Origin: Myrica gale
Taxonomy: Eukaryota > Streptophyta > Magnoliopsida > Fagales > Myricaceae
Direction of reading: 5' to 3'
Assembly: GCA_963930655.1 (NCBI GenBank)
Contig: OZ005621.1
Coordinates: 1,227,001-1,291,000, forward strand
DNA length: 64,000 nt
Shown piece after piece: positions 21,624-35,277 of this stretch; position 1 is the stretch's first letter, and each line of letters begins with the position of its first letter. A model generated the notes under the pieces. It saw only the letters and a list, made by a program, of their open reading frames with translations, ran no database searches and was not told the DNA's origin. The position numbers and the translations under genes are program-made.

Positions 21624-24600
21624 ATGGCGGGCGCTATGTCTCTGCTACCCACTCCCAGAGTCCTCTCTTCTTTTGCAGGAGACAGAGTCCTTCATTTTAA
21701 GCCGCCTCTTCACCAACTTTTCCGCTATAGACCAGGTCTTTTACACTCCCGCTTAATTTTTTTTTTGAGCGGCGTGGTTAAAGGAACCGGTTTGTTGTGA
21801 TGTACGATTCTGATTTGGTTCATTGAGTTTATTTTTTCAATTGACACGTAACATATGCACCAATTGAGTTTTTGAACCCACGGCCTCCTTACCAGGAGAA
21901 TTGCCATGTGAGTTTGAGCACACGGGCTAGTGCTAACGGTGTTTAGCCTAATGATGTAAAGAGATGAAACCTCTTCTAAAAATTTTCTTTGCTCCCGAAA
22001 TGTGTGTGAAGTGGGTGTTTAGCTTGCTTAATAAAAGAGGATTAGCCGAGGCAATTTGCTGCGGGCATCCTAGGACTGACGTTATCTCAAGTCTCACTTC
22101 CGAATAATTTTGGGATTACCGTGTTTCGTGTTTTGGCTGTTTTTGCAGGAAGCAAGCATGTCACGTTGCAGTTATCCAGAACGCTCTCGGGTTTAACCAA
22201 CCTCTTGTTCAATAGAAGGTGTGCAGTACCCGGCGCACACAATTATTTTCATTTAGACACACACAAACATCACCTGCGTCCCTATTTGGGAGGACTTCAC
22301 TTAACTCAGACCAATTTAAGAGAAACTGATAGATACGATGGCAACCATAATGGTGGTTTTTCTTCTTCCAGATAATGTGCAAGGGTATATGCTTCAGTCT
22401 GGATTTCTGTTCAAGAAACTGGATATCTTAGTGGTTAGCTAACTGATTAATCCATTTAAGCAAATGTTTTCGGTTAAGAGTTGTGGAACATAAACTGGCT
22501 TCCTACTTAAGACTTTCTAAGGTCACTCCTTAACTACCTTCAAATTGGATTGATGTTGTAGTCGTGCACATTTCAAATGACTGCATGTTAACTGTATCTT
22601 TCTAGGCTGATTGTCTTCAGAACTTTTGACATTTACATAGTAGAAGCTCTTGATCTTTGCGAGCTGGTCTTGATCAACCATGAAATTTTACGTATTTATT
22701 CGCCCAATACACATGCCCCCCACCTTTCTCAGGAATAGATGTTTGACAGGCTTCCTGTTGATGTTGTCAGAAATCTAGATGACTTGCCAAATTCCAAGCG
22801 TAAAAGTCTAAAGCCTGGAAAAATATCTCCTCATCGACCTGTTCCAGGTCATATACTCAGGCCTCCGTATGTCAAATCTAAGCAACCACCTGGAATTGCA
22901 AGTGGACCTGAAGTGCATGATGAGAAGGGAATAGAATTCATGAGAGCTTCCGGGAGGCTTTCAGCACAGGTTCTTGAATATGCCGGGACTTTAGTCAAGG
23001 TGATACAGTCTTTTGCTTGGCTAGTGCTCGAGAGCAGTTTTAAGCTTGTAGTCCGTTAATCATTGTAAGATCATGAGGTGGTATCAAGCCCCAGATGACG
23101 TACTTCATTCATAAAGTACTTTCAGTCTGCCAATTCTTTCCTCTTAGCCCCTCTCTCCCCAAAGTCTCTCTCTGCTTCTTTTCCTTTTTCCTAAGATTGA
23201 ACTTTTGTGCAAAAGAGTTGTGTTCGTTACCTGCATCGAGTTCAGAGAATTGTCACGTTCTTTTTCTACTTCATTAGTTCCAGTCTTCCTGTCTTCACCA
23301 TTATTAGTAGTATATAATTTTTGTGTTGACTTTTGGTGTAGCTAATAACTAAAATAATTGGTGCACCTTGCACAATGTTTCGAAGGTTAGCACCTTAATT
23401 CACCAAAGTGTTGACTCTGGCTTCTGTTGGCAGCCAGGCATAACAACAGATGAGATTGACCAAGCCGTTCACCAAATGATAGTTGATAATGGGGCTTACC
23501 CCTCGCCTCTTGGTTATGGTGGGTTTCCAAAGAGTGTTTGTACATCAGTGAATGAATGCGTTTGCCACGGGATACCTGATTCTCGTACACTCGAGGTCCT
23601 TTCTCTTCAAATTCTTAAATTACTTGACCCTGTATTTCTAAATGTTCAAGTATAGCCGTAAATTAAATCCCTGATACATATTTATTTGCAGGATGGTGAC
23701 ATTATCAATATTGATGTTACAGTTTATCTAAATGTAAGTGTGTTTCTTGTTGGGATGCTTGATTCAAATGAATGAAAGGATATTTTTTTGCGTTTAGCCT
23801 TATGAGTTGAGCAAAGTTATTCACATTTTTTTAAACCTTGTATACGAGTTCCTTTTCATTTCCGTTTATGGAAGAATGACTCTAGGTCCAGGGCAAAGAG
23901 TCCAAAGATTTGAGAGAATGCCAATACCTTAAGCATTTTATTTTTTCTTTAGTCGCTGGTGATCTGTCTTGTATTTCTGGTGTATTTGCCTTTTTATACT
24001 CTGAAGATGGCCTGTTACTGCATTTAGTTCCATGTATTGGGAAAGCAATATCACCTACATGTTTATGTTTCTAGTTTATTGTACTGATGTTGTGTTGTTC
24101 CACCAATCCCTTGCTCCCCCCTTTCTTACCCGCCAATCTTTTTCCCCTTGACCGTTAAGTTTGGAGATTCCACTCAAGACCTCATTCCATCAACCTCTTT
24201 CCTTCACATTTCTTGTAATTCGTACAAGATGATTTGCAGTTTTGAGCACATGTATCCTAACTCTGATTTGCAGGGTTATCATGGTGATACATCAGCAACA
24301 TTCTTCTGTGGAGATGTTGATGATAAGGCCAAACAGCTAGTTCAGGTAGTTTATCTTGGACTTTAATCTTGGTAGAGTCCATTGCGTTCCGTTCAGATCC
24401 ATGACAGTTGGAAATAAGCCTATGATATTTCCTGTCTTCACTAATAAGATTAGTTATATGGTAAAAGTAAGTTAAGAATGAACTGTTAACCTGTCAAACT
24501 TGCATTGGGCTATTAGTTATATATCTTACAATTCGATTCATGTTGTACCTTTGTGAGCCTTTGTGCTCTTGCTTTCATTGGCGTTTTCTTGGGAGATATT

Positions 24601-26827
24601 TCTTTTATAATGTTGATCCTAAATTGAAAAAGATTGTTTAACGTTTTAGATGTTTTGTTCTGTTTCTTGGTTATATTTAAGGAAACAATGGTTTGAATAT
24701 GTGCTCCAGGTGACTAAAGAATGTCTATATAAAGCAATATCGATATGTGCACCAGGAGTCGATTTAAAGAAAATTGGCAAAACGATTCAGTAAGGCCTCA
24801 TCTGTAGTTTTATTTGTTAGTCTGTGGCTCCCGTTTCTCCTCTTTAACTGAAAATTTGGTGATTTTGCTAATCAAATTAATGTGTATGAGTTAGAGAATC
24901 TACTTTTCTGCTTGCTATTTGTCTGGTTGCGTCTAATTCTTGTAGTCTTAGCTTTTTTGGTTCCCCTGTCATAATCAACTTTTATGTTAGTTGCTGACTT
25001 AGAACCTGCTCTTCTAAAATAGTTGTACGGGCAAAGTTCTTCCAGTTAGTTTACCCAATGTTAAAAGATATGGATAACGTTTTTATCTAAAATCGTATGA
25101 AGCTTTTCTGTTTACTTTGTATGAATACTGAGTCTCAATTTTATATACTAACTTGTGATTAACTGGGGTGTACATGGTATTCTCCCCTTAAGAGACCATG
25201 CAGATAAATATCATTACGGTGTTGTTAGACAGTTTGTTGGCCATGGGGTTGGACGTGTTTTTCATGCTGATCCAGTTATTCAACACTTCAGTAAGTGTTT
25301 ATGTTGCTCTTTTCCTGTGTTTTGTTCAATTTCGTTTTAGGTATACTGTGATTTTCTTTAATCGAAGTTACCTGTTTAAATTGTATGTTATTTCTAGTCA
25401 GGCAAAGTATTGACTTGTGTCAAAGGTATACCAACTTTGACAAGGCCGTCCAGAACATAGGAAATGCCATTTGACATAGATGCAATAGGTGACACTGGTC
25501 TAAAATCCAAATTTATGTGTAATAACTCATTTAATTGTTCCTTATTCCCAGATGGAAAACCATGAATTGTCCTCAAGATGGCTTCTCTCTCTCGCTTCAT
25601 CTTTTTGTACATTCTGTGCAAGAGTTCCAACATAGTCTGTTGAATGATACTTCTCTTTTCAGGGAACAATGATGGTGGGCGTATGATGTTGAATCAAACC
25701 TTCACAATTGGTAAAGGAATTTTTGATACTATATGCTGCCCATTAACTCTCATGCTTCTTGTTTTTCTGAAATGATCTCAAATGTTGTTAGAATTCCGTA
25801 CATGTGGACTCAAAATTCACCCTAGGTAGGACAAAGAAAAGAAAAACAAAGTAGGTCACATGCAGATAATTATTGATGACTTGGCAGGAATCTCTGCATG
25901 TAGATTCTTGTTGCTTATTATGTTGTCTTGAGAAGCAGCAAAAGTTGGTCTTGCTGAACTAATTTAATTTATTCAACTTTCTTATTGAATGATCTTTGGA
26001 TGTTTCCATAACTCTTTGCTGTTAACACTTGTACCGATTCAAGCTTGATGATTTTGGTTTGCGAAAAAACAAAATCTCTATCTGGAGGCTGACTATTATG
26101 GGAATATCATGGTTTCACACGATTTACTTGGATTTTGGAACTAGGCAATCAATTCGTAACTCTGTACCACAAGCTCTCTAGAGAAAATTTAAATGCTGTT
26201 TAAAAAAAGAATTTGTGATCTTGTATATGCACGCCTGATACTATGACAGAATATTTTGCCTTGGATATTGATTTCAGAAGGTGTGTTTAGGCCAAGGAGT
26301 AGCACAATCGAATTTGAAATGCAGGCTTTAAAATTTAGGCCACTTCTATCCCAATTATAGAGAAGAGAATTGTTGCATGAATTTTATTTTAATCATTCTT
26401 CTATTTGCAGAAACACAAAGAGATAAGTGGAATTTTGAATAGTGCATGATGATTTTGCATTCACTGGTGTGCTCTCACACAACCATAACACATCAGAAAG
26501 AATAGCATTAACATTCACAGATTTCGTGGCTTCTGCTCATTGCCTGGTGTTCTTTTGTATAAATTATTGAGAATTATGTTTCTTCTGTTTCTATGTAGTT
26601 AACGATCACAACATCTTGATTCAGCTATGACCTACCGATTGTCACTGACTATGGTTGTGCCTTGTGGTAAATTTTGTGCAGAACCAATGCTGACAATAGG
26701 TAGCAGTAATCCTGTAATGTGGGATGATAACTGGACGATTGTCACCGAAGACGGGAGCCTGTCAGCTCAATTCGAACACACGATTCTAATAACTGAAGAT
26801 GGTGCTGAGATATTGACACAGTGTTAG
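21624..26827 (+). CDS. MAP1D: Methionine aminopeptidase type I, organellar (MAP1D-like), 352 aa
   Basis: Exons: 21624-21735, 22149-22218, 22771-22999, 23434-23595, 23692-23733, 24274-24345, 24710-24789, 25193-25290, 25663-25710, 26682-26827; all junctions keep frame. It removes the initiator methionine from organelle-made or imported proteins. The N terminus ([20 protein letters not shown]) is Ser/Arg-rich without acid clusters, like a plastid/mitochondrial transit peptide. The peptidase fold follows [13 protein letters not shown]. Metal ligands are visible as D199 (INIDVTVYL), D210 ([10 protein letters not shown]), H273 ([11 protein letters not shown]), E305 (FTIEPML) and E336 (QFEHTI); H182 in CHGIPDS is the substrate-binding histidine. 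Length matches the plant MAP1D class (about 350). Exon 3 must start at 22771 to give FNRR-NLDDLP; an ATG at 22739 in the same frame is intronic. Confidence 0.93.
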
Positions 26828-27599
26828 ATACAATTTGAATTTGCCTCCTAGTCAAATTTTTTGCAGTGGAGTCATCATTTCAACTTCTTGCTATGCCTTC
26901 ATATGTCCCACAATTCAGGGTCATCTGTGGTAGTTCCACCCAGCCTCGCTTATTCTCTCTTTTTTTTTGGGCTGCAGACAGGAATATAGTAAAGTTTCTT
27001 ATTGCAGACCATAAATAGTCGGTGTGAAAGATTGTGGATAAAAAGGCTGTTCTTATGTTTTTTTGACGATGAATTAATATCCCATGTTGCAAAATCATGT
27101 CTTCTAGCTGTTTATAAATTGTCAGTAGAAAGGACTTTCATGGACATGGTAATAATGCATTGGTAGTCAGCTAATGCGAGTTGTTTTTGCAGTTTTAAAT
27201 TTTGCCTTTAATGCGTTTCTTATTTAGAAGTGCTGTAACGCTGCGTTTTGGTGTTAATTGTTTGCTACTTCCGAATCCAGCCTGGATTTGAAAGCCCCAA
27301 GCCCAAATGAAGGATGTGGGTTTGGTTCCCGCAAAAGTATCCACGGCGATGTCAGTCACATGCAAGTTGAACATAGCACATGAGGCTACCCAAACCCACT
27401 CATGGGCATTCCGTATGAGACACACGGCACGTGCGAAAATAATCTTTTTATTTTTTCTGATTGAATCTATAAAGAATCAAATGCACTTTTTAGATTTTAC
27501 CTCACATCGCCACCTTTCCGTGAGATTGTTTTCCTTCAAGGAACAGAACAGTAAAGATTTTCTCGCACTCGAGACTTTGCCGAGAAAAAAAGAATCGAA

Positions 27600-30500
27600 A
27601 TGGATTCAACGCCACTGAATTGGGAAGCCCTCGACGCTCTAATCATAGATTTCGCCAAATCAGAGAACCTGATCGAGGACGAGTTTTCTTCTTCGTCTCC
27701 ACCTTCTTCTCCATCTTCTTCTTGTTCTTCCTATTCTTCTTCTTCGCTATCCTCTTCGTCGTACCATTCCAGGTTGATCATCTGGAAGATCAGGCGTTCA
27801 TTAGAGGCCGGTGACATTGAGGTTGCCATGGATCTTCTCCACTTCCACGCACCTTTCATTCTGGACGATCGTCGGCTTCTCTTCCGGCTACAGAAGCAGG
27901 TGTGTATTGTACTCTTCTGCTTGGTTGTTGAGAGAATGCGGGGAAAATTAACACTATCGACTTACATTTCTGAGTATTATACCTTAATCGATTAAGAAAA
28001 CGTGTGGCTAATCGAAGGTTGAGGTTCTCTTATCTTCTACGTTTCCTCTGTTTTCCGGGAGCGAAGACACTCCGTTTTGGTATATGTTTTTGTGTTTGAT
28101 TACTTTTCCTTCTTAGAATTCTGAATTAGAATTGTTTTTGTTTGTTAATTTTGGTGAAGAAATTTATTGAGCTGTTGAGAAAAGGGACTGTCGAAGGTCG
28201 TGACTCTGCAATTGCTTGTCTGAGGACAGCTCTCGCACCTTGTGCTCTTGATGCCTACCCGGTAGGTACAGTTCTATTGTTCTGTGCATTTTTCTACTTT
28301 CTCTGTTACTTTAGGGCATAGCGATAGGCTAGTAATAATGATCCAATCCTGCCAATTTATGCCTCATTGATTTTGTTTTGTAATTGTATATAGGAATTTC
28401 ATTTCCTACTGTGCATTCATCTACCTCCGGGAAGGGGGGGGGTGTAAGTGGAGTAAGAGCTGATATCAAAACTGAGCTTCTTTTATCTCTCAGGAGAAGT
28501 CTTTGACTAAAGATCATAAAATGTTATCAAGAAATCTGAAGAGGCCATTGTTCACTAACAGGAAGGGTTAGAGCCCTATTTTCCCCTCCAGAATCACTTC
28601 CCACGCCCGTGTTTCTGAAGGCCAAACTCAGATCATAACAGAATTCAAAATGATCACAAACTGCAGGCCATAACTCCCTTGCTACAAAGGAAGTAAAAGA
28701 TATCCAGTGATTTTCTGTTTACTTCAAACATTAAGCCACTCATTTGGGACAAATTAACCCACTTATTGAAGTCAATGTTCTTACTCCTTATGGGAAAATT
28801 GATAGGAGCGCAAATCATTTCCAACCCTTGTTTTATTGTTTTTGGACAATATTCTTTAATATTTTGTATAAAATGTTGGGAGCCGTTGTGTTGAATTCTA
28901 TTTTTCTATTGTTGACTGATGGATGCTGATGGAAGTCTGTGTTTGTCTTTGTCTTCAAGGAAGCGTACGAGGAATTCAAGCATGTTCTTCTTGCCTTTAT
29001 ATATGATAAAGATGATCAAACTTCTCCAGTAGCAAACGAGGTGGCAATTATTTAATGTGCTCTTGGAGTTTTTTTTTTACTTTACATTTTCTTTTTTGTA
29101 GACAGCTGTATGTCTTAGTTTTTATTAATCTTTTAAATCTCTACAACATATCATGGTAATTAGTGAAGAAAGATACATAGGTGCAGGTGGATTTGTTGTT
29201 TCAATCGTTCTTTATCTTTCTTTTCTTTTTTTCATTTACATAGGTTGGAAGAATTTGAGAAAGTTGAATCATAGACTCTCCTTTTTTTGTTGGACCTGAG
29301 GAAATGGAAATTCCACTCAACTAAGTTTTGTAAGTGGATTTTTAATTTTGAGCAAGCATATGATGTTGGTCTTCCTCGGTAGTTCACTGAATTCCTTGAG
29401 TTAAACTGATTCTTTAGGAGATTGTGAAGTACAGCCTATTCACTAGACTTATTTGCTATGCATGGTGGGTGTCTTTGGGTGCATATCCCTGGACTTTTTT
29501 TTATATCTGGGCATGGTTGGTTTTGTTTCCACATTGCTTTTCCTCATCCTATTTCTCTTGTGGATAAGATTTACATGGGTTGACGATTCATCTTCAGTTC
29601 TTGCTTTTTTACCTCATACAGATGATGTTGGGTGCTTGTCACTAGTATGGTTATTATATTCAGCCGTAAAATTTTCTACAAACTGAGCAAGCGTTGGATA
29701 TATAATTTTGCGTCCTCTATTTTTCAGTGGTCAGAAAGGAGGAGGTTTGACATTGCGGGACTGATGTCCTCTGTCTTAAGAGCTCATTTACAGGCATATG
29801 ATTCGGTCTTTTCATTGACGTTACGATATTTGATAAGGTTATCATCCAGCTTTGGTTAATTATCTTTCTCATCTTTTACTCTCAAGGGTCGTGTCCCTGT
29901 GATGCATGTGGTAGATTGACTCTCTTTATATTTTCAATTTTCTCTATATGCTATGCAGCATACATAAAGGATATTGCTTTCGTCAAGGAATTGTATCGCC
30001 CATTTCAGACCTTACTCGGAGGTTGCTTCTTGAGGAGCGAGACCCCCCAGCAACACCACAGGAGAGTCTCTATGAAGTACCTCCTTTCGACGAGGTGAGA
30101 TATCTAAATTACAGCAAATTGTTTCAAGATGTTACATGGGGTAAGATGTGAATTGTCTTAATGTTCCATCTGTCTCAGCATCAAACAAAATCATGTTTTT
30201 TTTAATGCATAACAGGTAAATATACTGACGTCGGTGCCCCTTCTACCTCTCTTCTCCCCACCCAGGGGGCTCCATGGGTATTTCTCCTCTTCCTCCATGT
30301 TGCCACTACTGCCACCCTCCCACTCCCCACTTATTTGTGCCTCTAACCCCTTTCCCCACATACCTTACCCCCCCCCCTTCTTTTCTTCAAACTACTTCAT
30401 GCGACCACCACAACCACCTCCCTTCACCCCTTCCTCCCACCACCATCACAGAACTTGGCAGATATCTCATAGGCTTTTGAATAGGGATTTTGGGTGCATC

Positions 30501-33500
30501 CAAATGTCAGAAAGTTATTTTCAAGGTTTCAACTGAAGTAACAAAAAAAAAAGTTTTCCGTGAAAATAGTAATATTTACCATCAGAACTACTGGAGGATT
30601 GATTTTTGTGCTCCTGTATCAAAAATTTCCTTTTTAGATATCTTAGTGTGCCTCTTGTAGGGGTTATTTTTCATGTCTGATTTCTGAACCAGGTGGATGT
30701 ACAAGCTCTTGCACATGCTGTAGAGCTCACAAGACAAGGGGCAGTTGATAGCTTGAAGTTTTCTAAGGGTGACTTATTCCTGGCGTTTCAGGTTTTATAA
30801 TTTTTTCACTCTAGTTTATTATTATTATTATTATTATCAACAATGTTGTAGTTCATCCGTTCCTGGAATTTCATTTCTTCTACCACCATGAGGTTTAATG
30901 AAAGCATTTAGGAGGCCAGGCCAACATCTTGGCAATATTTCAAAGACAGGAAACTTCGGAATACTTGGATAGTCGAATTTTCTCTTTTTGTTGAATTTGG
31001 CAATGCTTGATACTTGGATGGTTGAATTTCTTATTTCTATGCTACTATTTTTCTCCTTCTTTTAAGTATGCCATTCTCTTTTTCTTTTCTTTTTTTTTTT
31101 CTTTTTCCTTTTACATCTGTAAGGGTTCTGATTGAAAGTCGTCTTTTTCTTGTTCAATTTACATTGAAAAAAAAAACAGTGGAAGTTACTTGAAATGCAC
31201 AAAGTAACTGCCATCGTAACATATATACACTTTGGTGTAGAGATTCTGTCGGAATTGATTCGGCCTTATCTCTGTTTTTAATAATGGAGAGTTAACCGAT
31301 TCATTGAGTGGTTAATGAATTTCTATGTATGTGCTTGTGGTTCTCTTTGGAGTGAGGAGGCCTGGGTGGAGCATAGATGTACATGACCTATATGAATAAC
31401 ACACTCCTCAGAATTAGGACGGCATTATATTCCTTCATGAGTTTTCATAATTTTCCTTCTTTTAATTGTATTGGGTTATTGACAGAAGTGTTTCTTTTTT
31501 GCCTCTAATCAATGGTTGAACCAGAGGAAACTTAGGTCAAAGATTTCCATGAACCTTCCTATTTGGAAGATCTATTCCTTTATTCATATTACTTCATCCT
31601 ATGCTGGCATTACAGCATCTATTCCCCATAATTGTGAGTAACCTTAGAGTTCTAGCATTTTTTCTTTTAATAAATAGTAAATACAAGTAAACTTTCTGAG
31701 GTTAACATTGTAGATATTTGGTTCATGCCTGAAAAGGAATGGCTCTTAAACAAAACATGGCAGGCTTGAAATATTGGTTTTCTTATAGATCTCTGTTTAG
31801 GTTTTTTTGTTTTCGGTACCTCTTGACTTTAAACTTTAGAGAGGAACATTTTCAATCTTATCATTTTAAACAATTTGCTTTGTTGGTGCTGGTTTATCCA
31901 ATTATAAGTCTTGTAGTGTTATTCTGGGATCGTGCTATTGCACAAATGTGTTTTGGGTGGCTGGTATATTCATCTGCAAGTACTTATTTTTGTTTTATTT
32001 ATTGCAGAATGAATTGTGTAGGATGAGATTGGATGTTTCCATGCTTGAAGAGCTTGTTTGTGAGTACTGCGTTTATAGGGGAATTGTGGATTCTAGTGTT
32101 GCACCCACTTCTGGTAAAGCTAAAGTTTTCCTGCTTTCCTATTTCATTGTTGTCTTGAAATTCTGATAATATCTTACCAACTTTTTTTTCATATGATTTT
32201 GGCATCAGAAATTCGGACAGCTTCTCAATGTAAACCAGGGCCTGGATTCAGTTCATCAAGAAGTGGTTCTCTCGAAGTGGATTTCTGTGCCAATAAACAT
32301 TCTGATGCTGAGACCTCTGTTGATAATACTCACATGGGTGGTTCTCCTGAAAATAATGCTGATGTGTCTAGCATGCAAGGAATGGATGTTGAGTTGCGAT
32401 ATGCTTGTGAGCCAACAAGCAACCATGGAGACTGTAGCACCAGTGGACTGCATCAGCCTGAAAATCCAAAAGCTCTTCAGAGATATAGAACTCATGAAAC
32501 CGGAGAGAGGACCAAACGCAAGCGATGGAAAGGGAAGCATGATCATCGAGGTTTAGTTTATGGTGTTCCTTCTGATGAATGCAGTAGGCAAGAGCTTAGC
32601 ATGACTACCCTGGTTCCCAGCACATGTATCTCCAAGGAACAAGAGGTAATATTTTTTTTTCGTCTTTGAGCAGGAACAAGAGGTACTTGTTTGATAGTTA
32701 TTGTTGTTCCTGGTGACAAGTTGTTTATTGACCGAATACTGTTCTGTAGGGCTCGGGAAAACACTCCATTTTAGATCTTAAGAGTAGGGAGGGTAAATAT
32801 GAGATTGTGCTGGGGATGAAGGAACTAACTAGCAGGGGAATGGCTGCAGAGGTTGTTGAAGAAGTTAATGCGATGGATCCAAACTTTTTTGTGCAAAATG
32901 CTATATTGTTGTTCCAACTTAATCAGGTCAGTGGATCCTACATAATCAATGACTTCATTGGAGGGAAATGGTCTCTTCAATTAAAGTTCATATAAAAGAC
33001 TGCTCTCTGATCTGTTTGCTGGTTTAGGTTGAATTCCTCAAGCTGGTCAGCTCTGGTGATTATTCTAGTGCTCTGAGGGTTGCATGCTCCCATTTAGGAC
33101 CTTTAGCTGCTAGTGACCCTACCTTACTGAAGCCCCTAAAGGAGACTTTGTTGGCATTGCTCCGACCTAATGATGATGCTCTTGGGAAAGGCTTGCCTTT
33201 ACACGCCCTTTCAACTTCGCTCCAGGTGTGGTGTGATTCTTGCAACTAATTCATTGGTTTTCATTACGGATTCGTTATTCAGTAATTTCATGCTTCTGAG
33301 GCTGGCAATCCCCCTCATCAAAGATTGCACACTTTTCATCTTTCCATGCAATCACGGAATTAGGCTTCTCCATTTTTAAAATGACAACTGTTGGTTATTT
33401 GGATTAACAACTGATCAGAAGACGTTATGCATTTCAAGTGTATCTCTGTCTGGGCGCAAGTGATAATATTAATGATTTATTTATACTCAATAGAGTATGA

Positions 33501-34405
33501 ATCTTGAGATCTTGTTTTTATCTTTGATAGGTTGCAATCAGTAGCAGGCTTGGTATCGAAGAACCCCAGCTTATGAAAATAATGAAGGCAACCCTTCACT
33601 CTCATAATGAGTGGTTTAAACTTCAAATGTGTAAAGACCGGTTTGAAAGTCATTTGAGGATTGATTCGTTGAAAGATGTTAACACTCCCTTGCTCACTGC
33701 TGTTGCAATGTCTAATTTAAATGCTGATACTTCTAACCTTGGGTCCTCTCAAGTCACGATATCTTCAAGCACTAAGATCTCAGAAGATGGTAGCAGTCCT
33801 ACTCAAGTATCATCTAGAGATGTCTGTGATGAAAATGCAATTCTTAAAGTAATGGTAAGTTTGGGGCTGAATGGCATTTTTAAGTTATATGTGATTTTAA
33901 TTCGTTGGTCTCTATAAGAATTGGTTGTGTTTAAGCAATTACTCTCTAGTAAATTGCATCTTGTTTTCCTTTTCCATCCTAGGACTTATAGTGTAACCAA
34001 AAAGTGTTATCTTGTTCACGACAAATTGTCGGAATTCTCAAATAGGAGAATCACCCACTTATCAATGGTCACCCGAAATTTGCAATATGTCTGGCCGAGC
34101 TTTTCCCACAAATTTGCAATATGGCAAGTTCCTAAATGATTCCGTGTTTGAAGCTCAACTTTCTCTTAACAACTTTATTCCCCACTCCCCCCACAAAAAA
34201 GAAAAAGAAGAACCCAAACTTCATTTTACTCGGTTGCTCCCAAGACACGTATATCTTCTTGAGTAACAGATTCGTTTGATACAAGAGATTCTGATATTTT
34301 GTTTGGTTGCAGGAGTTTCTTGCTTTGCCAAGGGCGGACGCAATACATCTTCTTGCACAATACAATGGAAATGCTGAGATGGTCATTCAGCAAATATTTG
34401 CGTAA
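27600..34405 (+). CDS. CTLH/CRA-domain RanBPM-like protein, 720 aa
   Basis: Exons: 27600-27899, 28160-28261, 28960-29040, 29728-29837, 29959-30094, 30693-30791, 32008-32113, 32209-32645, 32750-32926, 33028-33225, 33531-33854, 34313-34405; every junction is in frame. The N-terminal helix WEALDALIIDFAKSENL is LisH-like, followed by a serine-rich linker (about 30-57). CTLH begins near IIWKIRRSLEAGDIEVAMDLL, and a CRA-like region spans KFIELLRKGT to ALAPCALDAYPEAYEEF. CTLH/CRA domains occur in RanBPM/GID (CTLH) ubiquitin-ligase subunits, so a scaffold or adaptor role is likely but inferred. The middle (exon 8) is polar, with basic TKRKRWKGKH that may act as a nuclear signal. The end EFLALPRADAIHLLAQYNG...QQIFA is helical. 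No RING or SPRY domain is visible. It starts 772 bp after the MAP1D stop in the same direction. Confidence 0.88.
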
Positions 34406-34830
34406 AGAGTGTACTAAAGCTGAATATATTTGTTTATTTATTCATAGATATTATTTGATTCAATTTGTGCTGTACATTTCCACTTTTATATGTAGTAGCA
34501 ATGGGGAAGCCTCGTGTTACATACCCCAGCGCTACGCGATACGTCTGCTTTATTGTTTCTTGTACACTACCATAAGGTGTTGATCTTGTCCGAGAATCTT
34601 CCAATTGATAAAACTTCTACGTATTTGAATAGGAGTGTTGAGGAGTCTGGTTCTTTTCATGAAGGAAGGGGTGGGATCTCAGGGAGACGATCAACTGTCA
34701 AATTGAGATGGCTCCCTCGACAGAATATTTCCTTGTATTAACGCATTTAGGCCGGAGGAGTTTTTGCCTATCCGTTTCTCTTTTTAGCTACTAGCTTCTC
34801 AAGAATGGACGAAATTATGTAGTATTGTGT
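34406..34830 (+). other. Probable 3' UTR of the CTLH/CRA gene
   Basis: Downstream of the stop at 34405 and without a convincing coding frame. A 75-codon frame (34514-34741) includes a Ser/Gly/Arg stretch but has no acceptor that would make it an exon I can defend; an alternative 3' exon cannot be excluded. Confidence 0.35.
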
Positions 34831-35277
34831 TAAAAGACCAGCGGGTCTGATGGCATATTCAAAGATCATGAAGGCTGCCCAATGGCGTTCGTGCTTCAAA
34901 TACGTCCTGTTTCGAGTCGATGTCCGTGCCTCTAAAATGGGTTTTTCCGGTTGGAAAAGCCCGTCTTAAGGCCTTGATGCCATGATCAGATGTAGCTAGT
35001 GTTTTTTTTCCCCCGTTTCGTAAGAAGAGGTATCTGGAGTTTAGTTCTAACCAATTATAGGAATGCGAAGTCCTCGCATTCTACATCCACCAGATAATTG
35101 CAAATTAAGAAATAAGATTGGACCAAACTAACGCTGATTTCTTCGGTCTATTTTATTTTTGTATATTGATTCTTGCTTGTCAATAAAAATCACAATTTAT
35201 TCTTGTCCACTTTTGTACACAAACAAATCACTCGGAACTGTGTTTCGTAGCATTTGTAGCAAAGAGAATGGAGTTCC

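Noticed and set aside
21840-21910. Possible SINE in MAP1D intron 1 (minus strand GTGGGTTCAAAAACTC)
   Set aside because: Only a weak B-box match; borders and tail not visible.
30234-30536. Pro-rich 100-codon ORF in a CTLH/CRA gene intron
   Set aside because: Lies between exons 30094 and 30693, is low-complexity C/T-rich DNA, and breaks the family frame if included.
34514-34741. 75-codon ORF after the CTLH/CRA stop
   Set aside because: No acceptor joins it in frame; best taken as 3' UTR.
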